Position numbers and translations under genes: made by a program
Assembly: GCA_963634825.1 (NCBI GenBank)
Contig: CAVHCP010000003.1
Coordinates: 26,930-90,929, forward strand
DNA: 64,000 nt
Direction: 5' to 3'
Source: Gallibacter sp963634825
GTDB lineage: Bacteria; Bacillota; Clostridia; Peptostreptococcales; Anaerovoracaceae
Shown: piece by piece, positions 1-8,046 of the stretch
Layout of the letters: every line of letters starts with the position of its first letter
Numbering within the stretch: position 1 is the first letter of the stretch
Notes under the pieces: generated by a model
The model's input: the letters and a program-made list of their open reading frames with translations, nothing else
Told to the model about the DNA's origin: nothing
The model's database searches: none

Positions 1-939
1 GGAGCAAATTGCGAGCTTGCAGATATACAAAATACGCAACAAGCAATAGACGATGCTCTGTTTTTTAGGGATGTAAGATATGTTATACATATTCCGAAAG
101 GATTTAGTGAGGATTTTTTAGCGGGCAAAAATCCAACGATTGAAACAAAGGAAAGCGGGGATTTTTATGCTTATCTTTCGGAAATGCTACTAAACAGATA
201 TATGAGCGTTGCGAGCGTCTATGTCGATATATGTGATAGCGAAAGCGAACTGATAAAAAATATAGATGATACGCTTTCGCAAAAGGTGGAGGTAAGCAAG
301 CTTTCAAATCTCGATACACAAAATTTGTCAAAGCTTGCACAATATTACAACTTTGCATCATATACGCTTTTAGCGGGCGCAATCCTTATAACAAGTATGG
401 TGCTTGCAAGCTTCAATAACAAAAACATAAAGAGAAGGACGCTTGTAAGCAGTACAAATATAAGCAAAATAAATTTAAAGCTCCTAGAGGCAAACAGCAT
501 ATTTTCGATTTTGCTCTGGGCTTTATGTGTGATAACAAGCATAATCCTCATGAAGGATGCGATGATGACAAAAAATGGTATGCTTGTTGCAGCAAATGCG
601 CTAATCTTTACGATATGTGCACTTTCGATAGGCTTTTTTATAGGAACGGTTATCAGCAATAAGGATGCGATAAATGGCATTGTAAATGTCATAGCGCTCG
701 GCTGTGCATTTTTAGGCGGGGGATTTGTACCAAGAGAGCTTTTGCCAAGTGCTGTGCTCGGATTTGCGCATATACTGCCGGCATATTACTACATCGATAC
801 AAACGAGCGTCTTAGTACCCTCGAAAATATGGATATACAAGCGCTTACCCCTATCCTAAAAAATAGTGCAATTATGCTTGGATTTATGATATTATTTATA
901 ATATTGACAAATATTTTCACGCGAAAAAAGGAAATATAA
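1..939 (+). CDS. ABC-2 type transporter permease, 5' truncated by window edge
   Basis: The frame is open from base 1 to a TAA at 937-939, so the gene begins upstream; 312 residues are visible. The first ~100 visible residues look extracytoplasmic. They are followed by hydrophobic segments typical of the ABC2_membrane_3 family, with membrane spans near visible residues 120-140, 165-185, 195-220, 225-245 and 290-308. The stretch with GGGFVPRELLP followed by a short helix before the last span is characteristic of drug or peptide ABC-2 permeases. Such proteins form the membrane half of an exporter with a separate ATPase, which is not in view. No substrate can be assigned. The internal ATG at 184 is not the real start, because the upstream sequence is in frame and protein-like. 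Confidence 0.8.
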   Translation, partial: GANCELADIQNTQQAIDDALFFRDVRYVIHIPKGFSEDFLAGKNPTIETKESGDFYAYLSEMLLNRYMSVASVYVDICDSESELIKNIDDTLSQKVEVSKLSNLDTQNLSKLAQYYNFASYTLLAGAILITSMVLASFNNKNIKRRTLVSSTNISKINLKLLEANSIFSILLWALCVITSIILMKDAMMTKNGMLVAANALIFTICALSIGFFIGTVISNKDAINGIVNVIALGCAFLGGGFVPRELLPSAVLGFAHILPAYYYIDTNERLSTLENMDIQALTPILKNSAIMLGFMILFIILTNIFTRKKEI

Positions 940-1008
940 CTGAAGTCATAAAGGAAAGCATATAGAATGGAAATATAGCTTACGCCATAAAGGGTTAGCA
1001 TATAAAAT
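930..1008 (+). repeat. Imperfect ~40-bp tandem duplication
   Basis: Bases 930-968 and 969-1008 align as two adjacent copies. Both begin GGAAATATA, share CATAAAGG in the middle and end in AGCATATA(G/A)AAT. The first copy includes the last codons of the ABC permease and the second fills the gap before proB, so the spacer looks like a duplicated gene end. Confidence 0.65.
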
Positions 1009-1034
1009 ATAAAAAGCTATATGCAAGGAGGAAA

Positions 1035-1835
1035 ATGATGAATGCGATAAGCGAGGTTTTGCAAAACAGTAAAAAAATCGTTATAAAGCTCGGTAGCCAT
1101 GTAATTTCGACGGGTGATGGATTGCCGGACAGGGATGCAATCGAAAATTTAGTCAATCAAGTTGCACTTCTTATGCAGGAGGGCAAGCAGGTTGTGATGG
1201 TTTCAAGCGGTGCGGGAGTATGTGGCGTTGGCGCTATAAATAAATGGAGCAGACGAACAGATCTAAACTATAAGCAGGCGCTTTGCGCGATAGGGCAGGT
1301 AGAACTGATGATGGCATATAAAGAAAATTTTGCAAAATATGATATGCATGTCGGTCAGCTTTTGCTTACAAGAGAGGATTTTACGGTCAGCGAACGCGAG
1401 CTGCGCATAAGAAATACACTATTTACTTTGATAGATGAGGGTATCGTGCCGATAATAAACGAAAATGACAGCGTATGTATAGAGGAAATGAAAATAGGTG
1501 ATAATGACAACCTCGGCGCGCTTACGGCAAATATTTGGAATGCAGATGCGCTTGTTATTTTGAGTGACATAGATGGTATATTTGATAAAAATCCGAAGAT
1601 TTATGGGGATGCAAGGCTTGTAGAAGAAATAGATGATATAGATGAGCTTATGACAAATATAGACATAGAGGGTATCAGTGATTTTGGAACAGGTGGCATC
1701 AAAACAAAGATAGAGGCAGCACAAAGGGCAGGAAAGTATGATATTCCTACAATTCTATTAAATGGCTACAAAAAAAATATTATCTTAGATGCCAAAGAAG
1801 GAAAGGAAAAAGGTAGCATATTTTTATGGAAATAA
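1035..1835 (+). CDS. proB: Glutamate 5-kinase, short form without PUA domain
   Basis: Phosphorylates L-glutamate to gamma-glutamyl phosphate, the first step of proline synthesis, in the cytosol. Amino-acid-kinase signatures are present: N-terminal KLGSHVI, VSSGAGV, INENDSV, LSDIDGIF and GTGGIKTKI near the C-terminus. The protein is 266 aa, about 100 residues shorter than the classical form, and ends right after the kinase fold, so the C-terminal PUA domain is absent. AAGGAGG at 1026-1031 precedes two adjacent ATGs (1035 and 1038). proA, the usual partner, is not in the window. Feedback inhibition by proline is expected from the family and is not visible in the sequence. Confidence 0.93.
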   Translation: MMNAISEVLQNSKKIVIKLGSHVISTGDGLPDRDAIENLVNQVALLMQEGKQVVMVSSGAGVCGVGAINKWSRRTDLNYKQALCAIGQVELMMAYKENFAKYDMHVGQLLLTREDFTVSERELRIRNTLFTLIDEGIVPIINENDSVCIEEMKIGDNDNLGALTANIWNADALVILSDIDGIFDKNPKIYGDARLVEEIDDIDELMTNIDIEGISDFGTGGIKTKIEAAQRAGKYDIPTILLNGYKKNIILDAKEGKEKGSIFLWK

Positions 1836-1928
1836 ATGTCAAAATAGGCGTTTAAAAAGGCATTAAAACAAGTGCTAAATAAGACTTTCTGGAAAGAAAA
1901 AATAGAGTTTACATAAAACATAACTATT

Positions 1929-1957
1929 TTGACAAAACAGCACATATAATATACAAT
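1929..1957 (+). promoter_or_regulatory. Sigma-A type promoter for xerD
   Basis: TTGACA at 1929-1934 and TACAAT at 1952-1957 are separated by 17 bp. They lie 27 bp before the xerD ATG in an AT-rich spacer. Confidence 0.7.
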
Positions 1958-1983
1958 TTATCAATAGAAAGGTTTGAAGAAAA

Positions 1984-2865
1984 ATGTTAATTGATAGATT
2001 TGTAGATTATTTAAAAAACGAAAAAAACATGTCACAAAATTCGCTTGAAGCATATAAAAGGGATGTGATTGCATTCGAAAAATATTGCAAGAGCGATTGC
2101 GGTTTGGAATTGACTGAAGTCACAAATGCGCAGCTTGTGGCATATTTTCTTGAGCTAAAAAACGAGGGTAAATCATCATCAACGCTAAATAGGAAGCTTG
2201 CGGCGCTTAGGATTTTTTATAAATATCTTGTTGCAAAGGGTATAAAGGAAACAAATCCGACCGAAAATATAAAATCACCTCGCGTTGAGAGAAAAAAGAT
2301 AGAGTATTTGACAGTCGACGAAGTCGAAAGACTTCTCGTAGCTCCCGATATGACAATGAAAGGCAAGCGTGACAGAGCTATCTTGGAAATAATGTATGCT
2401 ACAGGCGTCAGAGTAAATGAGCTCATCGCTGCAAATGTAGAAGATGTAAATCTCAGGATAGGCTTTTTTACATGCCCAGGTGAAACAGGCAGAGCAAGGA
2501 TAGTGCCTCTTGGCAGACCGGCAAGAGAAGCGACCGAAAATTATCTTGAGACTGCACGCGATATGTTTATAAAAAATAACAGAAATGAGAGAGCGCTGTT
2601 TGTAAATTATTATGGTCAAAGGATGACAAGACAAGGTCTTTGGAAAATTTTAAAGACATATGGCAAAAAAGCAGGGCTTGAAGATAAAATAACACCACAT
2701 ATCCTCAGAAATTCGTTTGCGGTACATATGGTACAAAACGGTGCGGATTTAAAATCACTGCAGGAACTGATGGGACATGAGGATATATCGGCAACACAGA
2801 TATATTTATCGGTGACAAAAAACAGGATAAAAGATGTATATGACAAAACACATCCAAGAGCATAA
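1984..2865 (+). CDS. xerD: Tyrosine recombinase XerD-like, catalytic Lys replaced
   Basis: Site-specific recombinase of the XerC/XerD family, expected to resolve chromosome dimers at dif. It has an N-terminal SAM-like core-binding domain (about residues 1-85) and a C-terminal catalytic domain. Visible catalytic residues are R143 (TGVRVNEL), H239 and R242 (HILRNSF), H265 (LMGHEDIS) and Tyr274 (TQIY). The beta-hairpin that normally reads GKGNKER reads GETGRAR, so the conserved Lys is Glu167. At 293 aa the length is normal, and the C-terminus has the DISATQIY pattern of XerD. It has its own promoter and is followed 27 bp later by the WecA/TagO gene. No phage genes are nearby, so a chromosomal Xer role is more likely than an integrase. 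Confidence 0.88.
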   Translation: MLIDRFVDYLKNEKNMSQNSLEAYKRDVIAFEKYCKSDCGLELTEVTNAQLVAYFLELKNEGKSSSTLNRKLAALRIFYKYLVAKGIKETNPTENIKSPRVERKKIEYLTVDEVERLLVAPDMTMKGKRDRAILEIMYATGVRVNELIAANVEDVNLRIGFFTCPGETGRARIVPLGRPAREATENYLETARDMFIKNNRNERALFVNYYGQRMTRQGLWKILKTYGKKAGLEDKITPHILRNSFAVHMVQNGADLKSLQELMGHEDISATQIYLSVTKNRIKDVYDKTHPRA

Positions 2866-2892
2866 TGATATGCAGGAGGAAAGGATTTTTAG

Positions 2893-4065
2893 ATGATAAT
2901 AAGCGTACGATGGTTATGTGCGATAGTATATATTTTGGCATTTACAATAACATTGATATTGGTACCTTTTACTATAAAATTGGCTCATAAAGTGGGAGCT
3001 ATGGATATTCCAAAAGACGACAGAAGAGTCCATAAAAGACCGATACCAAGAATAGGCGGCATCGCCATGTTCGTAGCGATAACAACTACTTTATTATTTG
3101 CAACCGCCTCAGGAATGTTTACAGAAAATGCAGTTGATAAAGTAAGCGGTATGGCGCGTCTTGAGTGGGAAAATGGATTTTTTACAAATGGCGAGCTAAA
3201 TCCGATGGTCGGAGTTATTATCGGCGGAGCTATCATATTTGTGGTAGGACTTATAGACGATTTGAGGGATATGCGCCCAAAGGTAAAGCTCTTTTGGCAG
3301 ATAGTTGCGGCAAGCGTAACATTTGCACTCGGTACGCGCATAAGATTTATATCCTTTTTTTTCGATCAGGGAGTTACAACATTTTCGACAATTATTTGCT
3401 ACATAATAACAGTTGTTTGGATTGTCGCAATAACAAATACGATAAATCTTGTCGACGGGCTTGACGGACTTGCTGCCGGCGTTGTGGCGATAGCGGCGCT
3501 TTGTATAGCCTATGTAGGATATATTTTTGGTTTTTATATAGGAGCATTTCCTATGCTTGCCATAGCAGGCGCGGCACTTGGATTTTTGCCATATAATTTT
3601 TATCCTGCAAAGACATTTATGGGCGACTGTGGTTCGCAATATCTGGGATTTATGCTTGCGGCATATTCGATACTCGGTACGGTTAAGGGCGCGACAATAG
3701 TAGCGGTATTGATACCGAGCTTAGCACTTTTATTGCCTGTTATAGATACGATACTTGCTATAGTAAGGCGTGCGATAAGTGGCAAATCTATTATGGAAGC
3801 GGACAAAAACCACTTGCATCACAGACTGCTTAGGGCAGGTATGGGACAGCGAAGGACGGTTTTGTGCATATATGGCATGTGCGGAGTTATGGGCGTTGCA
3901 GCGGTGCTTTTGAGCAGAGATTTATATATAGAAACACTTGGACTTGTAGCTGTTGCGCTCCTATACATATATGTTGTGCTGACTGATTCAAACAGTACAT
4001 CGCCACATCTAAAAAAAGACGAAGAGAATTTAGATATGCTCGCTGCAAAAAAGGATAAAGAGTGA
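2893..4065 (+). CDS. tagO: Undecaprenyl-phosphate GlcNAc-1-phosphate transferase (WecA/TagO family)
   Basis: Integral membrane enzyme that transfers a sugar 1-phosphate from a UDP-sugar to undecaprenyl phosphate, the first step of teichoic-acid-like or other envelope glycan synthesis. It has about ten membrane spans. Family motifs are DDRRVHKRPIPRIGG (near residues 37-52), the DDLRD loop, NLVDGLDGLAAG, FMGDCGSQ and the C-terminal cytosolic HLHHRLL. MraY is the alternative, but the HxHHR motif and PRIGG sequence fit WecA/TagO better. The ATG at 2893 follows GGAGG at 2875-2880 with a rather long spacer. It sits between xerD and nrdR with no other glycan genes, so the final polymer is unknown. 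Confidence 0.9.
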   Translation: MIISVRWLCAIVYILAFTITLILVPFTIKLAHKVGAMDIPKDDRRVHKRPIPRIGGIAMFVAITTTLLFATASGMFTENAVDKVSGMARLEWENGFFTNGELNPMVGVIIGGAIIFVVGLIDDLRDMRPKVKLFWQIVAASVTFALGTRIRFISFFFDQGVTTFSTIICYIITVVWIVAITNTINLVDGLDGLAAGVVAIAALCIAYVGYIFGFYIGAFPMLAIAGAALGFLPYNFYPAKTFMGDCGSQYLGFMLAAYSILGTVKGATIVAVLIPSLALLLPVIDTILAIVRRAISGKSIMEADKNHLHHRLLRAGMGQRRTVLCIYGMCGVMGVAAVLLSRDLYIETLGLVAVALLYIYVVLTDSNSTSPHLKKDEENLDMLAAKKDKE

Positions 4066-4086
4066 AGGTTTTAACGGAGGTAGTAT

Positions 4087-4545
4087 ATGAAATGCCCATT
4101 TTGCGAACACTTTGATACAAAGGTTATAGATTCAAGACAGGTAGAAGACGGATATGCGATAAGACGGCGTCGTGAGTGTGAAAAATGTCACAAGCGTTTT
4201 ACAACCTTTGAAAAAAGGGAAGAAGTCATTTTGATAGTAGTCAAAAAGGACGGTAGCAGAGAAGCCTTTGACAGAAATAAGATTATGAATGGCGTCATCA
4301 AGGCGTGCGAAAAAAGACCTGTCTCGCTTGCAGATATGGAAAGCATAGTCGATGAGATCGAAAAAGGTCTGAACAATCTTATGCAAAAAGAGGTAAAAAG
4401 CACTTTTATCGGCGAGCTTGTAATGGAAAAATTAAAGGAGCTTGATGAGGTGGCATATGTGCGATTTGCATCCGTTTATAGGCAATTCACAGACATAGGA
4501 ACATTTATCTCGGAAATAGAAAGTCTTATAGGTGACAAAAAATGA
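4087..4545 (+). CDS. nrdR: Transcriptional repressor NrdR
   Basis: Represses ribonucleotide reductase genes in response to the ATP/dATP balance. The N-terminal zinc ribbon has C3, C6, C31 and C34 (CPFC and CEKC). A central ATP-cone domain covers about residues 49-139. The 152-aa length is standard. GGAGG at 4076-4080 gives a clear start. The last four bases overlap the start of cmk (ATGA), so the two are translationally coupled. No ribonucleotide reductase gene is in the window, so the targets are elsewhere. Confidence 0.96.
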   Translation: MKCPFCEHFDTKVIDSRQVEDGYAIRRRRECEKCHKRFTTFEKREEVILIVVKKDGSREAFDRNKIMNGVIKACEKRPVSLADMESIVDEIEKGLNNLMQKEVKSTFIGELVMEKLKELDEVAYVRFASVYRQFTDIGTFISEIESLIGDKK

Positions 4546-5192
4546 CAGACAAAAAAAGGATAGCAATAGATGGCCCAGGCGGTGCAGGCAAGAGTACGAT
4601 AGCAAAACAGGTAGCTAAAAAATTAGATATTGAATATATAGATACAGGCGCAATGTACAGAGCCATTGCATATAAAACAATCCTACTTGGCATCGAGGCT
4701 GACGATGAGCAAAAAATAGAAGAAATTTTGCCAAAGACGGATATTGATTTTGTAAATGGTAGCATCATACTCGACGGCAAAAGCATAGACGACAAGATAA
4801 GGACTCCGGAGGTTTCGATGCAAGCTTCAAAGGTTTCGCAACTTCCGGCTGTAAGAAAAAAATTAGTCGATTTGCAAAAGCAGATGGCGGCTTCAAAAAG
4901 TGTCGTGATGGATGGACGAGATATCGGCACAAATGTCATAAAGGATGCCGAATACAAATTTTTTATGACAGCTACAGCAGAGGAAAGGGCAACACGCCGA
5001 TATAAAGAGCTTATAGAAAAAGGAAAAGATGTAACATTTGAGGATGTTTTAGCGGATATTAAAAAGCGTGATGAGGAGGATACAACGCGCAAATTAAATC
5101 CGCTCAAACCGGCGGATGACGCAAGGATTTTGGATACAACAAAAATGAATATACAAGAGGTAGTTTCAACAATTCTTTCCGAGGTGAGATAA
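4542..5192 (+). CDS. cmk: Cytidylate kinase
   Basis: Phosphorylates CMP and dCMP to the diphosphates. The P-loop GPGGAGKST lies at about residues 11-19, followed by the DTGAMYRA substrate motif and later MDGRDIGT. The length of 216 aa is normal. It overlaps nrdR by 4 bp upstream, and its TAA shares a base with the ATG of the DUF1015-like gene downstream (TAATG). In many Clostridia cmk is followed by plsC or by ispH-rpsA; here that position is taken by the DUF1015 paralogue. A second, distantly related cytidylate-kinase-like gene is at 42.8 kb. Confidence 0.96.
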   Translation: MTDKKRIAIDGPGGAGKSTIAKQVAKKLDIEYIDTGAMYRAIAYKTILLGIEADDEQKIEEILPKTDIDFVNGSIILDGKSIDDKIRTPEVSMQASKVSQLPAVRKKLVDLQKQMAASKSVVMDGRDIGTNVIKDAEYKFFMTATAEERATRRYKELIEKGKDVTFEDVLADIKKRDEEDTTRKLNPLKPADDARILDTTKMNIQEVVSTILSEVR

Positions 5193-6151
5193 TGGTTGCA
5201 TTAAGACCTTTTAGAGCGGTTAGACCGTCATACGAATTTGCAAAAAATGCAATTGATAAGACATATACATATGAGGAAATAAAAAAGGATATTGAAGGTG
5301 GCAGGCTTTTTTGCGAATCAAAGCCTATGCTCTATATCTATGACCAAAAAGCAGAAATATCTCGGATTGCTATCGTAGGAGAGATTTTTGGCACCGGTAT
5401 TTCTGACCTGCCTGAGGGCAGTTGCCATATGGCATTTATATATAAGGAAAACGAGCAGACAAAAAAGCTTGTATGCGGATATATGACAAATAACGCTCCT
5501 GACTATGATGTGACTTCATATGACGGTAGCGTGCATAAGCTTTGGGCAATAAAGGATGATAATGTCATAAATGGTATAGTAGGGCTTTTTGAGAAAATGG
5601 ATCGTCTTTATTATGTAGCGGAGGATTTAAACTGTCAAAAAAATCCAAAAAGAAGCGACGCGCAAGAGAGCTCCGTTATAGCTCATCTTTATTCGGGCGA
5701 GAACTTCAAAACTGTCGGTACAAGAGTGCTTATAGATAATCTAAACGGCAACAGTATAGTAGAATTTTTGAAAAAGATACAGCAAGCCGGCTTTGAAGTA
5801 AAAAAAGTGACAAAAAGCGATGAGGCTTGCGACGCTTCATTTAAAATGTACATAGACGAAGGTTTTTATATGCTGTCATATAACGAAAGTATGGGAAAGC
5901 CATTTGATGTCACAATTGATGCTTTCCGCCAAAAAATCTTGTCGCAGATATTAGGCATAAATGATCTAACAGACCGATCACAAATAAAGATAATGCCGGA
6001 CCTTAAAAAATCAGAAAAAAGCACAGTAACTTTTTTATTTAGAGGCTTTACGGCTGATGAAATAATATATCTGGCAGATAAAAATAAAAAGACAGACTAT
6101 AAATTTGTAAATCTTGGCGACAGCTTAGATAGGGGTCTTGTAATAATTTAA
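5192..6151 (+). CDS. Degenerate, shortened DUF1015-family protein
   Basis: The start VALRPFRAVRP and the C-terminal arrangement (ILSQILGINDLTDRSQI, then a Met-rich-type strand and a SLDRGLVI ending) match the DUF1015 family of unknown function, often found near serine biosynthesis genes. At 319 aa it is about 90 residues shorter than usual; most of the loss is after the first 25 residues, where the family has a conserved segment of about 70 residues. The DGxxHxLW strand is kept (DGSVHKLWAI), but the family signature IADGHHR reads VAEDLNCQKN. Any activity that needs the His-His-Arg motif is probably lost. Its stop-start overlap with cmk shows co-translation. The assignment is from recalled family sequences and no search was possible. 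Confidence 0.7.
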   Translation: MVALRPFRAVRPSYEFAKNAIDKTYTYEEIKKDIEGGRLFCESKPMLYIYDQKAEISRIAIVGEIFGTGISDLPEGSCHMAFIYKENEQTKKLVCGYMTNNAPDYDVTSYDGSVHKLWAIKDDNVINGIVGLFEKMDRLYYVAEDLNCQKNPKRSDAQESSVIAHLYSGENFKTVGTRVLIDNLNGNSIVEFLKKIQQAGFEVKKVTKSDEACDASFKMYIDEGFYMLSYNESMGKPFDVTIDAFRQKILSQILGINDLTDRSQIKIMPDLKKSEKSTVTFLFRGFTADEIIYLADKNKKTDYKFVNLGDSLDRGLVII

Positions 6152-6280
6152 ATGCAAGACATAAATTCCCAATATTAGGAATGCAAATCTTGAAAAAAAG
6201 CCTTTTTGGTGGTAATATATAATTCGATTTGTTATATTCATTTCCGGTTTCAATTTGCCCTTCTAAAACGGAGGGAAATG

Positions 6281-6958
6281 ATGAAAATAAGAGAAATGAT
6301 AAAGGAAGAAAGACCGCGCGAAAAGCTATTGCTTCTTGGCAGGCAGGCATTGACAAATGCAGAGCTTTTAGCAATTTTAATAAAAAGCGGCAACAAGAAA
6401 AAGAGCGTAATGGATATCGCAGAGGAGCTTCTTCACAGCAATGAAGAAGGCATCAGGGCTATTGCACAGTATTCGCCGGAGGAGCTTGCGGCATTTGACG
6501 GCATAGGCACGGCAAAGGCTTGCACGATTTTAGCGGCTGTCGAGCTTGGCAATAGGATGATGCAAAAAAGCATAACAGAAAGACCTTGTATCGAAACGGT
6601 CGAGGATGTTGCAAATATGCTCATGGGGCAGATGCGTTATCTAAAAAAAGAAGTTTTTAAGGTGCTTCTTTTGGATGCAAGAGGTGTGATCATTTCAGAT
6701 GAAACAGTTTCAATCGGGGATCTCATATCAAGTCCGGTGCATCCAAGAGAGTCATTTGTGGCTGCGATAAAGAGAAGTGCGGCAGCGGTAATTTTTGCAC
6801 ATAATCATCCGAGTGGGGACCCTTCCCCAAGTGATGATGATATACAAACAACAAAAAGACTTAAACAGGCAGGAGAAATCTTAGGCATAGAGGTCCTTGA
6901 TCATATAATCGTCGGAGACGGTACATATGTAAGCCTCAAAGCCACGGGTTTAATATAA
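6281..6958 (+). CDS. radC: DNA repair protein RadC (JAMM/MPN domain)
   Basis: RadC-family protein of uncertain role, historically linked to DNA repair. An N-terminal helix-hairpin-helix region (LAAFDGIGTAKA) precedes an MPN/JAMM domain whose metal-binding motif HNHPSGDPSPSDDD is intact. The open frame extends to 6206, but GGAGGG at 6270-6275 places the start at ATG 6281 (or the adjacent 6278), giving about 225 aa, the usual size. A gap of about 130 bp separates it from the DUF1015-like gene, with a possible -10 TATAAT at 6218-6223 and no good -35. It is 16 bp upstream of mreB, the classic radC-mreBCD order of Firmicutes. Confidence 0.93.
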   Translation: MKIREMIKEERPREKLLLLGRQALTNAELLAILIKSGNKKKSVMDIAEELLHSNEEGIRAIAQYSPEELAAFDGIGTAKACTILAAVELGNRMMQKSITERPCIETVEDVANMLMGQMRYLKKEVFKVLLLDARGVIISDETVSIGDLISSPVHPRESFVAAIKRSAAAVIFAHNHPSGDPSPSDDDIQTTKRLKQAGEILGIEVLDHIIVGDGTYVSLKATGLI

Positions 6959-6974
6959 TAAAAGGAGAAGGATT

Positions 6975-8009
6975 ATGGGTTTTGCAGGAAAAGATTTAGG
7001 TATTGATTTAGGAACCGCAAATACGATTATTTACAATCAGCAGGAGGGCGTTATCTTAAATGAGGCAACTGCGATTGCTTATGATAAATATACAGGAGAG
7101 ATAATTGCAACAGGCACTAAGGCAAAGGCGATGTATGGCAAAGCGCCAAGAAATATTGAGGTTATAAAGCCGTTGCAGGATGGTGTTATTTCCGACTTTG
7201 ATATGACAGCGGAGATGCTTCAGATATTTATAAGACAGGCAACAGAAGAAAGAAAGCCTACAGGGCTCAGAGTTGTCGTAGGCGTGCCAAGCGGAGTTAC
7301 CGAGGTCGAAAAAAGAGCAGTACTTGAGGTAGTGCGTGAAGTCGGTGGCAAGGAAGTATTTGTTATGGATGAGCCTATGGCTGCGGCAATCGGTGCAGGA
7401 CTTGACATAGAGGACAGCGAGGCTTCTATGATTGCAGATATAGGTGGCGGTACTACGGATGTAGCGATCCTTTCGCTTGGAGGTATTGTAGTAACTACAT
7501 CTCTCAGATATGCCGGCGATAAGATGAGCGAGGCGGTTATCGCTTACATCAGAAAGAAAAAAGGTGTACTTATCGGTATGAAAACTGCTGAGGAGTTAAA
7601 GGTTTCTGTTGGAAGTGCATTTGTAGAAAAGGATAGCGAAGGCAAACCGATTTTAAGGACGGTAAATGCAAGAGGCAGAGATTTGGTATCCGGTCTGCCG
7701 ACTACATTTGAGGTGACAAATAAGGATATGGAGGAAGCCTTGACAGAGTCGGTTGATACAATAATAGACGCTATCAAGACTACAGTCGAAAAAGCACCGC
7801 CGGAAATAGCCGCAGATATTGCCGAAAAGGGTATGACACTGTCAGGTGGCGGTTCGCTGATAGAAAATTTTGACAAGCTTATTTCAATGAGGACAGGTAT
7901 GGCGGTTAGCATAGCCGAAAATCCTTATGAGGCTGTGGCGATCGGTACAGGCAAGAGCCTTGATAATATCGAGAGACTGAGAACATATGCCGAAATCAAG
8001 ATTAGATAA
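6975..8009 (+). CDS. mreB: Rod shape-determining protein MreB
   Basis: Bacterial actin that organises lateral cell-wall synthesis along the membrane. Actin-fold nucleotide motifs are visible: phosphate-1 DLGTANT near residue 10, phosphate-2 IADIGGGTTD, and the adenosine motif SGGGSLIENF. The length of 344 aa is typical. AAAGGAGAAGG before the ATG is a good ribosome-binding site. It heads the mreB-mreC-mreD-PBP2 set and is followed after 37 bp by mreC. Presence of the full set predicts rod-shaped growth. Confidence 0.97.
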   Translation: MGFAGKDLGIDLGTANTIIYNQQEGVILNEATAIAYDKYTGEIIATGTKAKAMYGKAPRNIEVIKPLQDGVISDFDMTAEMLQIFIRQATEERKPTGLRVVVGVPSGVTEVEKRAVLEVVREVGGKEVFVMDEPMAAAIGAGLDIEDSEASMIADIGGGTTDVAILSLGGIVVTTSLRYAGDKMSEAVIAYIRKKKGVLIGMKTAEELKVSVGSAFVEKDSEGKPILRTVNARGRDLVSGLPTTFEVTNKDMEEALTESVDTIIDAIKTTVEKAPPEIAADIAEKGMTLSGGGSLIENFDKLISMRTGMAVSIAENPYEAVAIGTGKSLDNIERLRTYAEIKIR

Positions 8010-8046
8010 TTCTCATTTAAACGAGATAAGATAGGAATCTTAGAGC

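Noticed and set aside
1984..2865. XerD as integrase of a mobile element
   Set aside because: No att-like repeats, excisionase, relaxase or phage genes are nearby, and the neighbours are housekeeping genes.
4526..5107. 193-aa open frame antisense to cmk
   Set aside because: It lies entirely opposite a well-recognised gene, has no ribosome site or family motif, and its Ser/Phe-rich composition is the usual shadow of AT-rich coding DNA.
6206..6280. Long N-terminus of RadC
   Set aside because: These 25 codons lie before a strong ribosome site and encode no RadC-like sequence; the start at 6281 gives normal family length.
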